NCBI GenBank assembly: GCA_900765095.1
Contig: CAAFRB010000012.1
Coordinates: forward strand, 1-64,000
From: Clostridia bacterium
Lineage (GTDB): Bacteria > Bacillota > Clostridia > TANB77 > UBA1234
Direction of reading: 5' to 3'
DNA: 64,000 nucleotides
A program made the translations under genes and the position numbers. Below, one piece after another: positions 32,566 to 40,029 of the stretch. Each line of letters starts with the position of its first letter. Position 1 is the stretch's first letter. The notes beneath the pieces were generated by a model, which saw only the letters and a program-made list of their open reading frames with translations, made no database searches and was not told the origin of the DNA.

Positions 32566-32660
32566 TAATTCTATTTAAAAATTTCAATTTTAAAATAATT
32601 AATTTTATTATAAAAGAGGTTATAATATGTCATAAAATTATAATTCTGAAAGGAATAAAT

Positions 32661-33692
32661 ATGGAAGAAAATAAAAATTTAACAAATTCTGGAATTGATA
32701 GGCAAAATATGCTTAATAACACTATTGCTTTAACTGCAATTCAGAACGAAATTCATATTCCAGGAACAATGTTTGAAAATGAATATAAATTTACTAAAAA
32801 ACAAATAGCTGATTTCTATGAGGTTGATGAAAGAACTATTGATAGATATGTTGAACAGTTCAATGCTGAATTGTCAAAAAATGGATATGAAATACTGAGA
32901 GGAAAAAAACTTAAAGATTTTATAGCTTTATACAATTCTAAAGTCGACGACATTAATGTCGTCGACATACCAAAAACCGTTCCAGCTCTAAGTATTTTCA
33001 ATTTTAAAGCTTTTTTAAATTTAGGAATGCTGTTGACAGACAGCGAGAAAGCAAAGATGATTAGAGCTTTAATACTAGACATAGTTATTGATGTAATAAA
33101 TAAAAAAACTGGGGGAAATACTAAATATATCAATCAAAGAGATGAGGATTTTATAGATTCGGCTTTTAACGAAGAAAATTATCGTAAAGAATTTACAAAA
33201 GCTTTAAATAACTATGTTGTACCAGGCAAATCAAAATTCTCAATATATACAAATAAAATATATGTTAGTATTTTTAAGGAAAACGCTGCAGAATATAGAA
33301 AAATATTAAATTTACAAAAAAATGATAAAACAAGAGATACTTTTTACGCAGAAATACTTGATGTCATTGCATCCTATGAGATTGGTTTAGCAAGCGAACT
33401 GCAAAAAGCATTTAATATAAAAGGCTCACCATTAGAATATACAGAAGTGGATGAAATATTCAAAAATTTTGAAAATCAAGCTTTGTGGATCCCAACTATA
33501 AAAAAAGCCCGTACTAAAATGGCAAGTAGAGACTTAGCTTTTAGGGATGCACTACACGAAAAGCTTATGCATTATTTGGAGCCACTTGAAAAAGAAGAAT
33601 TTGAAAGATTTTTAGGCGAAAGAAGTAAAGATTTATCAGAACGTCTAAGTGAAGCACAAGATGTATTAAAACGTTTAAAGGAGCGTGAATAA
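32661..33692 (+). CDS. HTH protein paired with Doc (RhuM-like DNA-binding partner)
   Basis: A 343-residue protein. Residues about 20-110 resemble the DNA-binding part of RhuM-type proteins: NNTIALTAIQNEIHIPGTMFENEYKFTKKQIADFYEVDERTIDRYVEQFNAELSKNGYEILRGKKLKDF; a helix-turn-helix lies at TKKQIADFYEVDERTIDRYV. The rest is helical, ending in a long coiled coil (LEKEEFERFLGERSKDLSERLSEAQDVLKRLK). It is directly followed, after two bases, by a Fic/Doc gene, an arrangement found in other genomes where RhuM-like and Fic parts are paired or fused. It is likely the regulator or antitoxin partner (inference). The coding region contains a 24-bp perfect palindrome. Confidence 0.7.
   Translation: MEENKNLTNSGIDRQNMLNNTIALTAIQNEIHIPGTMFENEYKFTKKQIADFYEVDERTIDRYVEQFNAELSKNGYEILRGKKLKDFIALYNSKVDDINVVDIPKTVPALSIFNFKAFLNLGMLLTDSEKAKMIRALILDIVIDVINKKTGGNTKYINQRDEDFIDSAFNEENYRKEFTKALNNYVVPGKSKFSIYTNKIYVSIFKENAAEYRKILNLQKNDKTRDTFYAEILDVIASYEIGLASELQKAFNIKGSPLEYTEVDEIFKNFENQALWIPTIKKARTKMASRDLAFRDALHEKLMHYLEPLEKEEFERFLGERSKDLSERLSEAQDVLKRLKERE
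32943..32966. repeat. Perfect 24-bp palindrome inside the Doc-partner gene
   Basis: From 32943 to 32966 the sequence equals its own reverse complement (half-site GTCGACGACATT, so a SalI-type site lies at each end). It encodes VDDINVVD in frame and is more GC-rich than its surroundings. It may be an operator for the partner protein itself or a hairpin in the mRNA. Confidence 0.85.
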
Positions 33693-33694
33693 CT

Positions 33695-34129
33695 GTGATT
33701 ATTTACTTTCCTAAAGAACAAATTAAAGAAATTCACCAAAAAACAATAGAATTTAGTGGTGGCGGTAATACAGGAGTATTAGATATTGGTAAAGTTGAAT
33801 CTGTTTTAGAGCACATTCAAAATGATGATTACTATCCAACTTTTATAGACAAATTGACTCATTTATTTTTTTCAATTTGCAAATTTCACGCTTTCGCAGA
33901 TGGTAATAAGAGATTAGCTATAACATTGAGTTTAAATTTTATTTTAATTAATGGTTATTTATCTGTTTCACAGTGCTTTATGAGAGAAACGGAAAATATT
34001 AGTTATTATGTAGCAGCCGGCAATATTGATAAAGAGTTACTTCATGAAATTCTAGAGGCTATTATATATGACAACTGGGAAGAAAATGAAGAACTAAAAT
34101 TAAGATATCTTAACGCAATAAACAAATAA
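33695..34129 (+). CDS. doc: Fic/Doc-family toxin-like protein
   Basis: A 144-residue protein with the complete Fic core HAFADGNKRLA at residues 65-75, including the catalytic His and the phosphate-binding Gly-Asn-Lys-Arg. The N-terminus has the Doc-type GGGNTGVLDIGKVESVLEHIQNDDYYP. The start is a GTG at 33695, twelve bases from AGGAG and two bases after the partner gene, so they are coupled. Doc proteins transfer phosphate or AMP to a target such as EF-Tu and stop growth. In a prophage the pair may serve in plasmid-like stability or anti-phage abortive infection (inference). Confidence 0.86.
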   Translation: MIIYFPKEQIKEIHQKTIEFSGGGNTGVLDIGKVESVLEHIQNDDYYPTFIDKLTHLFFSICKFHAFADGNKRLAITLSLNFILINGYLSVSQCFMRETENISYYVAAGNIDKELLHEILEAIIYDNWEENEELKLRYLNAINK

Positions 34130-34131
34130 AA

Positions 34132-34167
34132 AGATAACATATCAACTTGGCGGAAGGCATGTTATCT
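34132..34167 (+). terminator. Hairpin after doc
   Basis: A perfect 9-bp inverted repeat, AGATAACAT/ATGTTATCT, with an 18-base loop begins two bases after the doc stop. The following CTTCTCTATTC is only partly T-rich, so termination may be weak. Confidence 0.5.
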
Positions 34168-34191
34168 CTTCTCTATTCACAAATGATAGCT

Positions 34192-34262
34192 CACTTGTAA
34201 GATGTTTATATTTTAAACTATTTTTTTACCTCTTACAAGTGGAACAAATGTTTATATTTTAA
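34192..34262. promoter_or_regulatory. Inverted and direct repeats in front of the integrase gene
   Basis: An 11-bp inverted repeat CACTTGTAAGA (34192-34202) / TCTTACAAGTG (34231-34241) is interleaved with a 15-bp direct repeat ATGTTTATATTTTAA (34202-34216 and 34248-34262), 46 bases apart. The second copy ends just before the int ribosome site. They may be integrase arm sites, an excisionase site, or operators. Confidence 0.65.
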
Positions 34263-34282
34263 CACTTAAGGAGGTATTCTTT

Positions 34283-35401
34283 ATGGCTAAACGAAATTAT
34301 AATGGTGAAGGTTCTGTTTATTACCACCAAAAACTACAGAGGTGGGTTGGGCAGTTCACAGATCCTTTCACTCACAAAAGAAAATCTATATATGATAAAG
34401 ATGAAAAGGTACTTAGGAAAAAACTGCGTAATGCAATTAGAGATGCGGAAAATGGCAAATTTGTTGAAAAATCCAAAGACACTATACCACAAATTGCCGA
34501 AAAAGTAATTGAACATAAACATCAAGCTAACATTACCAGTTCATCTTCTTACCTTAGAAGCTTAGGTACTCTTGCAATCATCCAAAAATCAGACTTAACA
34601 GATATTCCTATTCAAAATATAACTAAAAACGATTTGCAGGACTTCTTTTACGGTATTAAAAATTATTCAAACTCTTACATATCAAAAATATTTCAACTAG
34701 TTAAACTTACTTTTGAAGAAGCTATTAAAGATGAATTGATAGTGAAAAACCCCATGGTATATGTTATAAAACCTAAATCCAACAAACAAGATAAAAAAGT
34801 AGAAGCCCTTACCCTAGAACAACATCAACTCTTTGTCAGATCGCTCGAAAATGAATTTTACAAAAATATATTTCTTATAGCAATTAACACTGGTATGAGA
34901 TGCGGGGAAATCTTAGCTTTGCAGCCTAATGATATTGACTTTGAAAAGAACATTATCAAAGTTAATAAAACAATAACCAGAAACGACTTTGACAGCTTCA
35001 CTCTTAAAGAAGGTGGTAAAACGTATGCCAGCACACGTGAAATTCCTTTTGATAACGATTTAAAGAGCGCTCTTATAAACTCTATATCTAATATGCAAAA
35101 AAACGAATTTGGACTAATATTTTCTCTAAACGGCAAGATAATACGTCCATCTACGCTTAATATTGTCTTTAAAAGAATATGTAAAAACCTAAAGTTCGAA
35201 GGTAGCTATCACTTTCATATGCTGAGACACACATTTGCCACGCGTTGTATCGAATCAGGTATGCCTGCACACGTACTTCAAAAACTTTTAGGTCATACAG
35301 ATGTATCTATTACCATCAATACGTATACTTCAATATTTGACAAATATAAAAAAGAAGAATTTGAAAAATTCCTGGAATACAAAAGAATAAATAATTTATA
35401 A
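34283..35401 (+). CDS. int: Tyrosine integrase
   Basis: A 372-residue phage integrase. N-terminal AP2-like arm-binding domain (GEGSVYYHQKLQRWVGQFTDPFTHKRKSIYDKDEK), a SAM-like core-binding domain (IPQIAEKVIEHKH; LTDIPIQNITKNDLQDFFYGIKNYSNSYISKIFQLVKLTFEEAI) and a catalytic domain. Catalytic residues: Arg in TGMRCGEI, His-x-x-Arg in HMLRHTFATR, His in LGHTDV and the nucleophile Tyr in NTYTSIFDKY; the active-site Lys is likely in the beta-hairpin near GGKTYAST. Strong AGGAGG site. It sits 61 bases from the putative attR. Strong call. Confidence 0.95.
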   Translation: MAKRNYNGEGSVYYHQKLQRWVGQFTDPFTHKRKSIYDKDEKVLRKKLRNAIRDAENGKFVEKSKDTIPQIAEKVIEHKHQANITSSSSYLRSLGTLAIIQKSDLTDIPIQNITKNDLQDFFYGIKNYSNSYISKIFQLVKLTFEEAIKDELIVKNPMVYVIKPKSNKQDKKVEALTLEQHQLFVRSLENEFYKNIFLIAINTGMRCGEILALQPNDIDFEKNIIKVNKTITRNDFDSFTLKEGGKTYASTREIPFDNDLKSALINSISNMQKNEFGLIFSLNGKIIRPSTLNIVFKRICKNLKFEGSYHFHMLRHTFATRCIESGMPAHVLQKLLGHTDVSITINTYTSIFDKYKKEEFEKFLEYKRINNL

Positions 35402-35461
35402 ATTGCATTAAAAATTGCATTAAGTTCTAAAAACATACCGAAATATCAACAGTTATTTAAG

Positions 35462-35473
35462 TCACCCCAGCCA
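35462..35473 (+). other. attR: Putative attR core: 3' end of a tRNA-Gln-type gene
   Basis: TCACCCCAGCCA ends at 35473. CACCCCA + G + CCA is the acceptor-stem 3' half, discriminator and CCA of a tRNA whose 5' end would be TGGGGTG, as in Firmicutes tRNA-Gln. No matching tRNA body lies upstream; phage sequence does. A rho-independent terminator begins 9 bases later. This is what remains on the far side when a phage integrates in a tRNA 3' end. The intact tRNA should lie at the left end, outside the window. Confidence 0.62.
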
Positions 35474-35482
35474 AAATGAAAA

Positions 35483-35510
35483 AGTTCCAACGCAAGTTGG
35501 GGCTTTTTTA
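35483..35510 (+). terminator. Terminator downstream of the putative tRNA remnant
   Basis: A stem AGTTCCAAC/GTTGGGGCT with a GCAA tetraloop (nine pairs including two G-T) is followed by TTTTTTATTTT. Its distance from the CCA end suits a tRNA operon terminator. It now also stops transcription from int. Confidence 0.82.
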
Positions 35511-35639
35511 TTTTGCGTTAATTCGTAGGATTTAAGCATAACAAGACCTAACCCGTTAAAGCAATTAAATATACATTTCATTTACAAAGCACCACATCTT
35601 ATGATAAAATTATGTCAATATATTTTAAGGGGAATTGCT

Positions 35640-37952
35640 ATGAAAAATAATATCGAATTACTTGCACCTGCTGGAAGTTACGATGCTTTTATTGCCGCGG
35701 TGGAAAATGGAGCAAATGCTGTTTATCTTGGTGGCAAACTTTTCAACGCACGTGCTAATGCTTCAAATTTCGACATTGATGAATTAAGAAAAATAATTGA
35801 ATACGCTCATTTAAGAGATGTTAAGATACATATAACTATGAATACTCTACTAGATGATTCTGAAATACCAGATGCCCTATCTTTTGCTTATGATATTTAT
35901 TCTCTTGGGGTCGATGCCGTTATCGTGCAGGATTTAGGTCTTGCAAAAGTTCTTCATGAAAATATTCCAGATTTAGTTTTACACGCAAGCACTCAACTTA
36001 GTGCTCATAACTTGGAGTGTGTTGAAGAATTAAGTAAATTAGGTTTTTCAAGAGTTGTTTTGGCACGTGAACTTACTTTCGATGAGATAAAATATATTTG
36101 CGATAATACTACTACTGAAATCGAAATTTTTTCTCATGGTGCATTGTGTGTTTGTTACTCTGGACAATGTCTTATGAGTAGTATGATTGGTGATAGAAGT
36201 GGTAATCGTGGAAAATGTGCTCAACCTTGTAGATTGCCATATTCATTATTGAAAAATGATGATGAGATTGCAAAAGGTTATCTATTAAGTCCAAAAGATT
36301 TATGCTCGCTTGAACTTTTAAAGGAACTTCCAAATGTGGTTTCTTTAAAGATAGAAGGTAGAATGAAATCTCCTGAATATGTTGCGACAGTTGTAAGTAC
36401 TTATAAGAAATATATCAATAAAATACTTGCTAATGAAGACTCTACGCCTACTTCTGAAGATAAAAATGCTTTAACTCAAATATTTAACAGAGGTGGCTTT
36501 TCTAAAGGCTATTGGCAGGGCAAGACTGGTAAAGATATGATGTGCTATGAAAAGCCTAAAAATTGGGGAATTTATGTTGGAAAAGTTACTAATTATGATG
36601 GCAAAAGATATATTACCTTAGATGATGTTTCAAAAATTCACATCGGTGATGGAATTGAAATCTGGAATAATTCTAATAACTCTCCTTCCACTATTGTTAG
36701 TGAGATTGTAGGAAACAAAATCGGAAGGATACATGGTGAAATCAGTGTTGGTGATAAGGTATATAAAACTTTGGACAAAGCATTAAATCAAAAAATGCGT
36801 GAAAGTTTTTCTCGAGGCTTTGTTGTACATTCCAAAGTCAATGTAAAAGCCTATATCAAGAATGATGAAAAAGTAAAAATCATAATCAATGATTTTGATT
36901 ATGTTTCAAACGTTATTCCAGATATTGCCGAAAAGCAACCTATATCAAAAGATAAAGTTGTGGCTCAACTCACAAAAACAGGAAATACACCTTTTGAAAT
37001 AGAAAACTTAGAGGTTGAATTAGACGATAATTTGTTTATACCCGTTAGTTCTTTGAATGATATTAGAAGATGTGCTTTTAACGAATATGAAAAGTATTTT
37101 CTCGAAAACGATAAGAAACCTATAACTAAAAATCAACTTGATAAGATAACGAAATACACTACACACAAGTCAAAAGAAGTTTCTGTATTTTTTAACAAAT
37201 TACGTGAAGAATACTCTGCTCTAAGAAATGTTGATAATTATTATTTTACATTTAGGGATGCCATTAAAAATATCGACAATATAAACAATTTTGAAGGGAA
37301 AAAATTTATTTTGCTTCCTACTATTACAAAATCTAATTATGCAAGACTAATAAAAGAAAATGTTGAAAAATTGAGCAAATATGTTGACGGTTTCGTTTTA
37401 TCAAATATTGGTCAACTTATGTATTTGGAGAGCATTAAGACTACATTAATTGCAAATTATACGTTTAACACTTTCAACACTTATGCTCTGTCTACTTTAA
37501 AAATGTTAGGCTTTGATAAAGTGATTTTATCTCAAGAATTGACACAAAATCAAATTAATTCTTTAGGAGATGTGGAAGTTAAAAGAGAAGCCATTGTATA
37601 CGGAAATACTTGTGTTATGACCTCTGAATATTGTCCTATTGGAAGTACTATTGGCGGTTTCTGTGCAAATAAAAAATGTTCTATGCCTTGTATAAATAAC
37701 GATAAATATTTTTTACGAGATAGAATGAATATGAAATTTAGGGTAATTAGTGACAATATAGACTGTCAATCACAAATCTTCAACTCTAAAACCTGTTCTA
37801 TCGAATCTGGTAACTTAAATGTTGATTCAATAAGAATAGATATAATAGATGAAAATGTCAGTGAAGTTCAAAATATTGTTGATGTTCATAAATCTGGCAA
37901 AAAATTGTCGGGTGAAAAATACACAAATGGGCACGCAAATAGACCCGTATAA
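35640..37952 (+). CDS. U32-family protein (RlhA/TrhP-type RNA hydroxylation)
   Basis: About 770 residues from ATG 35640 (AAGGGG site); the frame opens 39 bases earlier without a ribosome site. Signature: NIELLAPAGSYDAFIAAVENGANAVYLGG at the start, HASTQLSAHNLECVEELSKLGFSRVVLARELT, then the U32 block EIEIFSHGALCVCYSGQCLMSSMIGDRSGNRGKCAQPCRLPY, VVSLKIEGRMKSPEYVA and GGFSKGYW. The C-terminal half has a beta-barrel part (DUF3656-like) and a second Cys cluster (MTSEYCPIGSTIGGFCANKKCSMPC). E. coli RlhA hydroxylates 23S rRNA C2501 and TrhP hydroxylates tRNA uridine 34; which applies here cannot be told. It is the first chromosomal gene after the prophage. Confidence 0.85.
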   Translation: MKNNIELLAPAGSYDAFIAAVENGANAVYLGGKLFNARANASNFDIDELRKIIEYAHLRDVKIHITMNTLLDDSEIPDALSFAYDIYSLGVDAVIVQDLGLAKVLHENIPDLVLHASTQLSAHNLECVEELSKLGFSRVVLARELTFDEIKYICDNTTTEIEIFSHGALCVCYSGQCLMSSMIGDRSGNRGKCAQPCRLPYSLLKNDDEIAKGYLLSPKDLCSLELLKELPNVVSLKIEGRMKSPEYVATVVSTYKKYINKILANEDSTPTSEDKNALTQIFNRGGFSKGYWQGKTGKDMMCYEKPKNWGIYVGKVTNYDGKRYITLDDVSKIHIGDGIEIWNNSNNSPSTIVSEIVGNKIGRIHGEISVGDKVYKTLDKALNQKMRESFSRGFVVHSKVNVKAYIKNDEKVKIIINDFDYVSNVIPDIAEKQPISKDKVVAQLTKTGNTPFEIENLEVELDDNLFIPVSSLNDIRRCAFNEYEKYFLENDKKPITKNQLDKITKYTTHKSKEVSVFFNKLREEYSALRNVDNYYFTFRDAIKNIDNINNFEGKKFILLPTITKSNYARLIKENVEKLSKYVDGFVLSNIGQLMYLESIKTTLIANYTFNTFNTYALSTLKMLGFDKVILSQELTQNQINSLGDVEVKREAIVYGNTCVMTSEYCPIGSTIGGFCANKKCSMPCINNDKYFLRDRMNMKFRVISDNIDCQSQIFNSKTCSIESGNLNVDSIRIDIIDENVSEVQNIVDVHKSGKKLSGEKYTNGHANRPV

Positions 37953-37969
37953 TTAAAAAATAAAATGAC

Positions 37970-38008
37970 AAAGACCTGTGAGAAATAGCATCTCACAGGT
38001 CTTTATTT
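37970..38008. terminator. Strong bidirectional terminator
   Basis: A perfect 14-bp stem AAAGACCTGTGAGA/TCTCACAGGTCTTT with an AATAGCA loop, followed by ATTTTAT on plus and preceded by A residues. It ends the U32 gene and may also serve the convergent phosphorylase gene. Confidence 0.85.
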
Positions 38009-38125
38009 TATACGAGAGATTTTCTCCTTTTTAGTCGAAAACTCTCAAGGGACGAAAGAATGAACATCTTTGATTTTCAGCTTTCTTGTGTTCGAAAGCC
38101 TTAGAATCGAAGATTTTCAGCCTTC

Positions 38126-39784
38126 TTACGTTTCCAGGTAATTGTACAGGTTCACAAAGTATTCCTCAACCATTCTCGCTGTCGAATACTGATTGGAAGT
38201 AACGATGGAAGCATACATCATGTTTGCCCACTTTTGCTTATCCTGGTAGGTCGGCAGCACCTCGTACTTAAGCAGATGCATCAACAATTTTGCATCTTCT
38301 TCATCATGGAACATGGAATTAGGATTTCCGTCACCAATGTTCCAACCGTTGACACCATGAATAGCAGCCTCTCTCCACCAGCCATCAAGAGTACTCAGGT
38401 TAAGAGTGCCATTCATTGCAGCCTTCATTCCAGAAGTGCCACACGCCTCCAAAGGAACTCTCGGATTGTTAAGCCAGATGTCCGCACCGGATACGAGCTT
38501 TTGTGCAAGAGCAATGTCATACCCCTCAAGGAAAACCACGTTATTCGGGTATTGTTTGGAAAGGTTGTAAACATTGGACAAATACTTCTTACCATCAGTA
38601 TCGTTCCTATGCGCCTTACCAGCAAACACAAGCTGAATGCCATAGTTCTTGATCAAGAATTCAAACCGTTCCTTCTCTCTGAAAATGAGATTCCATCGCT
38701 TGTATTCCGTAGCACGTCTTGCAAATGCAATCAGAATATTGTCCTGCTTGAATTCAACACCAGTACGATCCTTAATCAAAGAAATAAGTTCAGATTTGCA
38801 CTTCTGATGTGCATTATAAATTCCAGCAATATCATTTCTCTCAAAAGCCAAACCAATATCATTGTTTTGCCACGTTTTTTTATGAACGCCATTGGTAATA
38901 GCAATAATATTGGGAGCTTCCTCAATCCAATGCCACATGTCACGTGCTGCAAGCACTTGAATTCTAGAAACACCATTAGCCATGGACGCAAGTCTGAGAG
39001 AAGCAACCGTCATGCCAAAGTTAGGCTCACCACCAATCTTTCTGAGTTCGTCACGTGAAAGGCCAACATTCGCACCAAGTTCCATCAACATATCAATAGG
39101 GTGAGATTCGTTACCAGCAGGTACATTCGTATGAGTTGTAAAGGCAGTACGCTCCTTAACATGTCGCCATGCACGAGAGAAGCACTCCTCATCAGTCATG
39201 TCCAGGAAATTTGCCTTATAGAAATTTTTACGTTGAGAAATGAGCTCAAGCCCAGCAAACGCAGGATGTCCATCATTATAATGATAGCCATCAATCGAAA
39301 GCCCAAGTTTTTCAATGGCTCTCACGCCACCAACGCCCAACACAATTTCTTGTGCAATCCGTTCCTTTTCAGGCTCATCCCACGCACCGCCATACAGATT
39401 GTAAGTGATATTCCTGAAGATATCATTCTCATCCAAATCGGTATCAAGGTAGTAAACAGGTCCATTCTTCAGTTTCCAAATTTTAACCTTAATATCTCTG
39501 TTGAAAACCTTTACAAAAACAAATTTTCCAGTATCCTCAAGATACTTCTCCCAAGCATTATTCTTAGGTTCAATATCTACGACATCACCATTATTTTCAA
39601 TCTTCTGCAGAAAATATCCTTTCTTCCACAAAATGTGGAAAAACTTCATCGGATACACATCCTGGTAATCCATAACTTCCTTAATCATGTCACCAGCAAG
39701 GATTTCCAACCCTCCGCTGTACGTAAGCAGGTCGTTATAGATGCCAGAGCCCATCGAAAAATACGCGATTTTCTTGGTATACAT
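38126..39784 (-). CDS. glgP: Short alpha-glucan (glycogen/maltodextrin) phosphorylase
   Basis: About 552 residues from ATG 39784 (AAAGGGG site); the frame extends 29 codons further upstream without a ribosome site. GT35 features: YFSMGSGIYNDLLTYSGGLEILAGD, GVGGVRAIEKLGLSIDGYHYNDGHPAFAGLELI, TTHTNVPAGNESHP, AITNGVHKKTW, ILIAFARRATEYKRWNLIF, and the PLP-lysine region PLEACGTSGMKAAMNGTLNLSTLDGWW. This is the shorter bacterial class, lacking the long N-terminal extension of E. coli GlgP. It releases glucose-1-phosphate from storage or imported glucans. Base composition is clearly more GC-rich than neighbours. Confidence 0.88.
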   Translation of the reverse strand: MYTKKIAYFSMGSGIYNDLLTYSGGLEILAGDMIKEVMDYQDVYPMKFFHILWKKGYFLQKIENNGDVVDIEPKNNAWEKYLEDTGKFVFVKVFNRDIKVKIWKLKNGPVYYLDTDLDENDIFRNITYNLYGGAWDEPEKERIAQEIVLGVGGVRAIEKLGLSIDGYHYNDGHPAFAGLELISQRKNFYKANFLDMTDEECFSRAWRHVKERTAFTTHTNVPAGNESHPIDMLMELGANVGLSRDELRKIGGEPNFGMTVASLRLASMANGVSRIQVLAARDMWHWIEEAPNIIAITNGVHKKTWQNNDIGLAFERNDIAGIYNAHQKCKSELISLIKDRTGVEFKQDNILIAFARRATEYKRWNLIFREKERFEFLIKNYGIQLVFAGKAHRNDTDGKKYLSNVYNLSKQYPNNVVFLEGYDIALAQKLVSGADIWLNNPRVPLEACGTSGMKAAMNGTLNLSTLDGWWREAAIHGVNGWNIGDGNPNSMFHDEEDAKLLMHLLKYEVLPTYQDKQKWANMMYASIVTSNQYSTARMVEEYFVNLYNYLET

Positions 39785-39842
39785 ACCAATTCCCCTTTCT
39801 CTACAATCGCAGAAAAAAATATAGAAATGTTTTACCGTACTA

Positions 39843-39894
39843 ATATTACAACACTCGACAAGTTTTGACAAGTTTTTCTACACATTTTGACAAG
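39843..39894 (-). promoter_or_regulatory. Phosphorylase promoter with three CTTGTC repeats
   Basis: On the minus strand TTGTCA (plus 39866-39871), 17 bases and TAATAT (plus 39843-39848) form a good promoter. GACAAG (minus CTTGTC) occurs at 39857-39862, 39867-39872 and 39889-39894, overlapping and upstream of the -35. The repeats look like binding sites for a regulator, possibly linked to carbohydrate supply. Confidence 0.6.
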
Positions 39895-39896
39895 AA

Positions 39897-39933
39897 AGTT
39901 AAAAAAATCCCAGTTAGCATATAAACTAACCGG
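39897..39933 (-). terminator. Second terminator after the 481-residue membrane protein gene
   Basis: On the minus strand CCCGGTTAG/CTAACTGGG (one G-T pair) with an eight-base loop is followed by ATTTTTTT. It lies behind the terminator at 39964-40001 and just upstream of the phosphorylase promoter. Confidence 0.78.
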
Positions 39934-39963
39934 GCATTTGTCATGAACTAAGTACGAATAGTA

Positions 39964-40001
39964 ACAAAAAATAGTAGATAAAACAAATTTATCCACTATT
40001 T
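39964..40001 (-). terminator. First terminator after the 481-residue membrane protein gene
   Basis: On the minus strand AAATAGTGGATAAA/TTTATCTACTATTT (one G-T pair) closes a TTTGT loop and is followed by TTTTG. Two terminators in a row insulate the phosphorylase promoter. Confidence 0.78.
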
Positions 40002-40029
40002 CGTACTATCTTCAAGTAATTATATTTCT

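Larger units (their letters stand above)
1..35473. mobile_element. Podovirus-like prophage (left end outside window)
   Basis: A continuous block of phage genes runs from the window's left edge to a tyrosine integrase at 34283-35401 and a putative tRNA-derived attachment site ending at 35473. All lysis-proximal, structural, packaging, replication and recombination genes lie on the minus strand; the repressor, Doc pair and integrase lie on the plus strand. The structural set is TerS, TerL, portal, scaffold, coat, adaptor and nozzle, with no tape measure, sheath or tail tube, which fits a short-tailed phage. Lysis genes are probably beyond position 1. The prophage looks largely intact except for a frameshifted LysM gene. 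The integration site is inferred. Confidence 0.93.

Noticed and set aside
35401..35435. Repeated AATTGCATTA right after int as an attachment core
   Set aside because: Two short AT-rich copies (around 35402 and 35412) are too short and common; the tRNA 3'-end remnant at 35462-35473 explains the junction better.
38050..38125. Imperfect direct repeat GATTTTCAGC-TTCTT downstream of the phosphorylase
   Set aside because: Two copies of about 16 bases are seen near 38070 and 38112, but they are short and without a link to any element; probably a local duplication.
38234..39868. Long plus-strand open frames opposite the phosphorylase
   Set aside because: Unusual length comes from the GC-richer codon use of the phosphorylase; no ribosome site or family similarity, and all phosphorylase motifs are on the minus strand.
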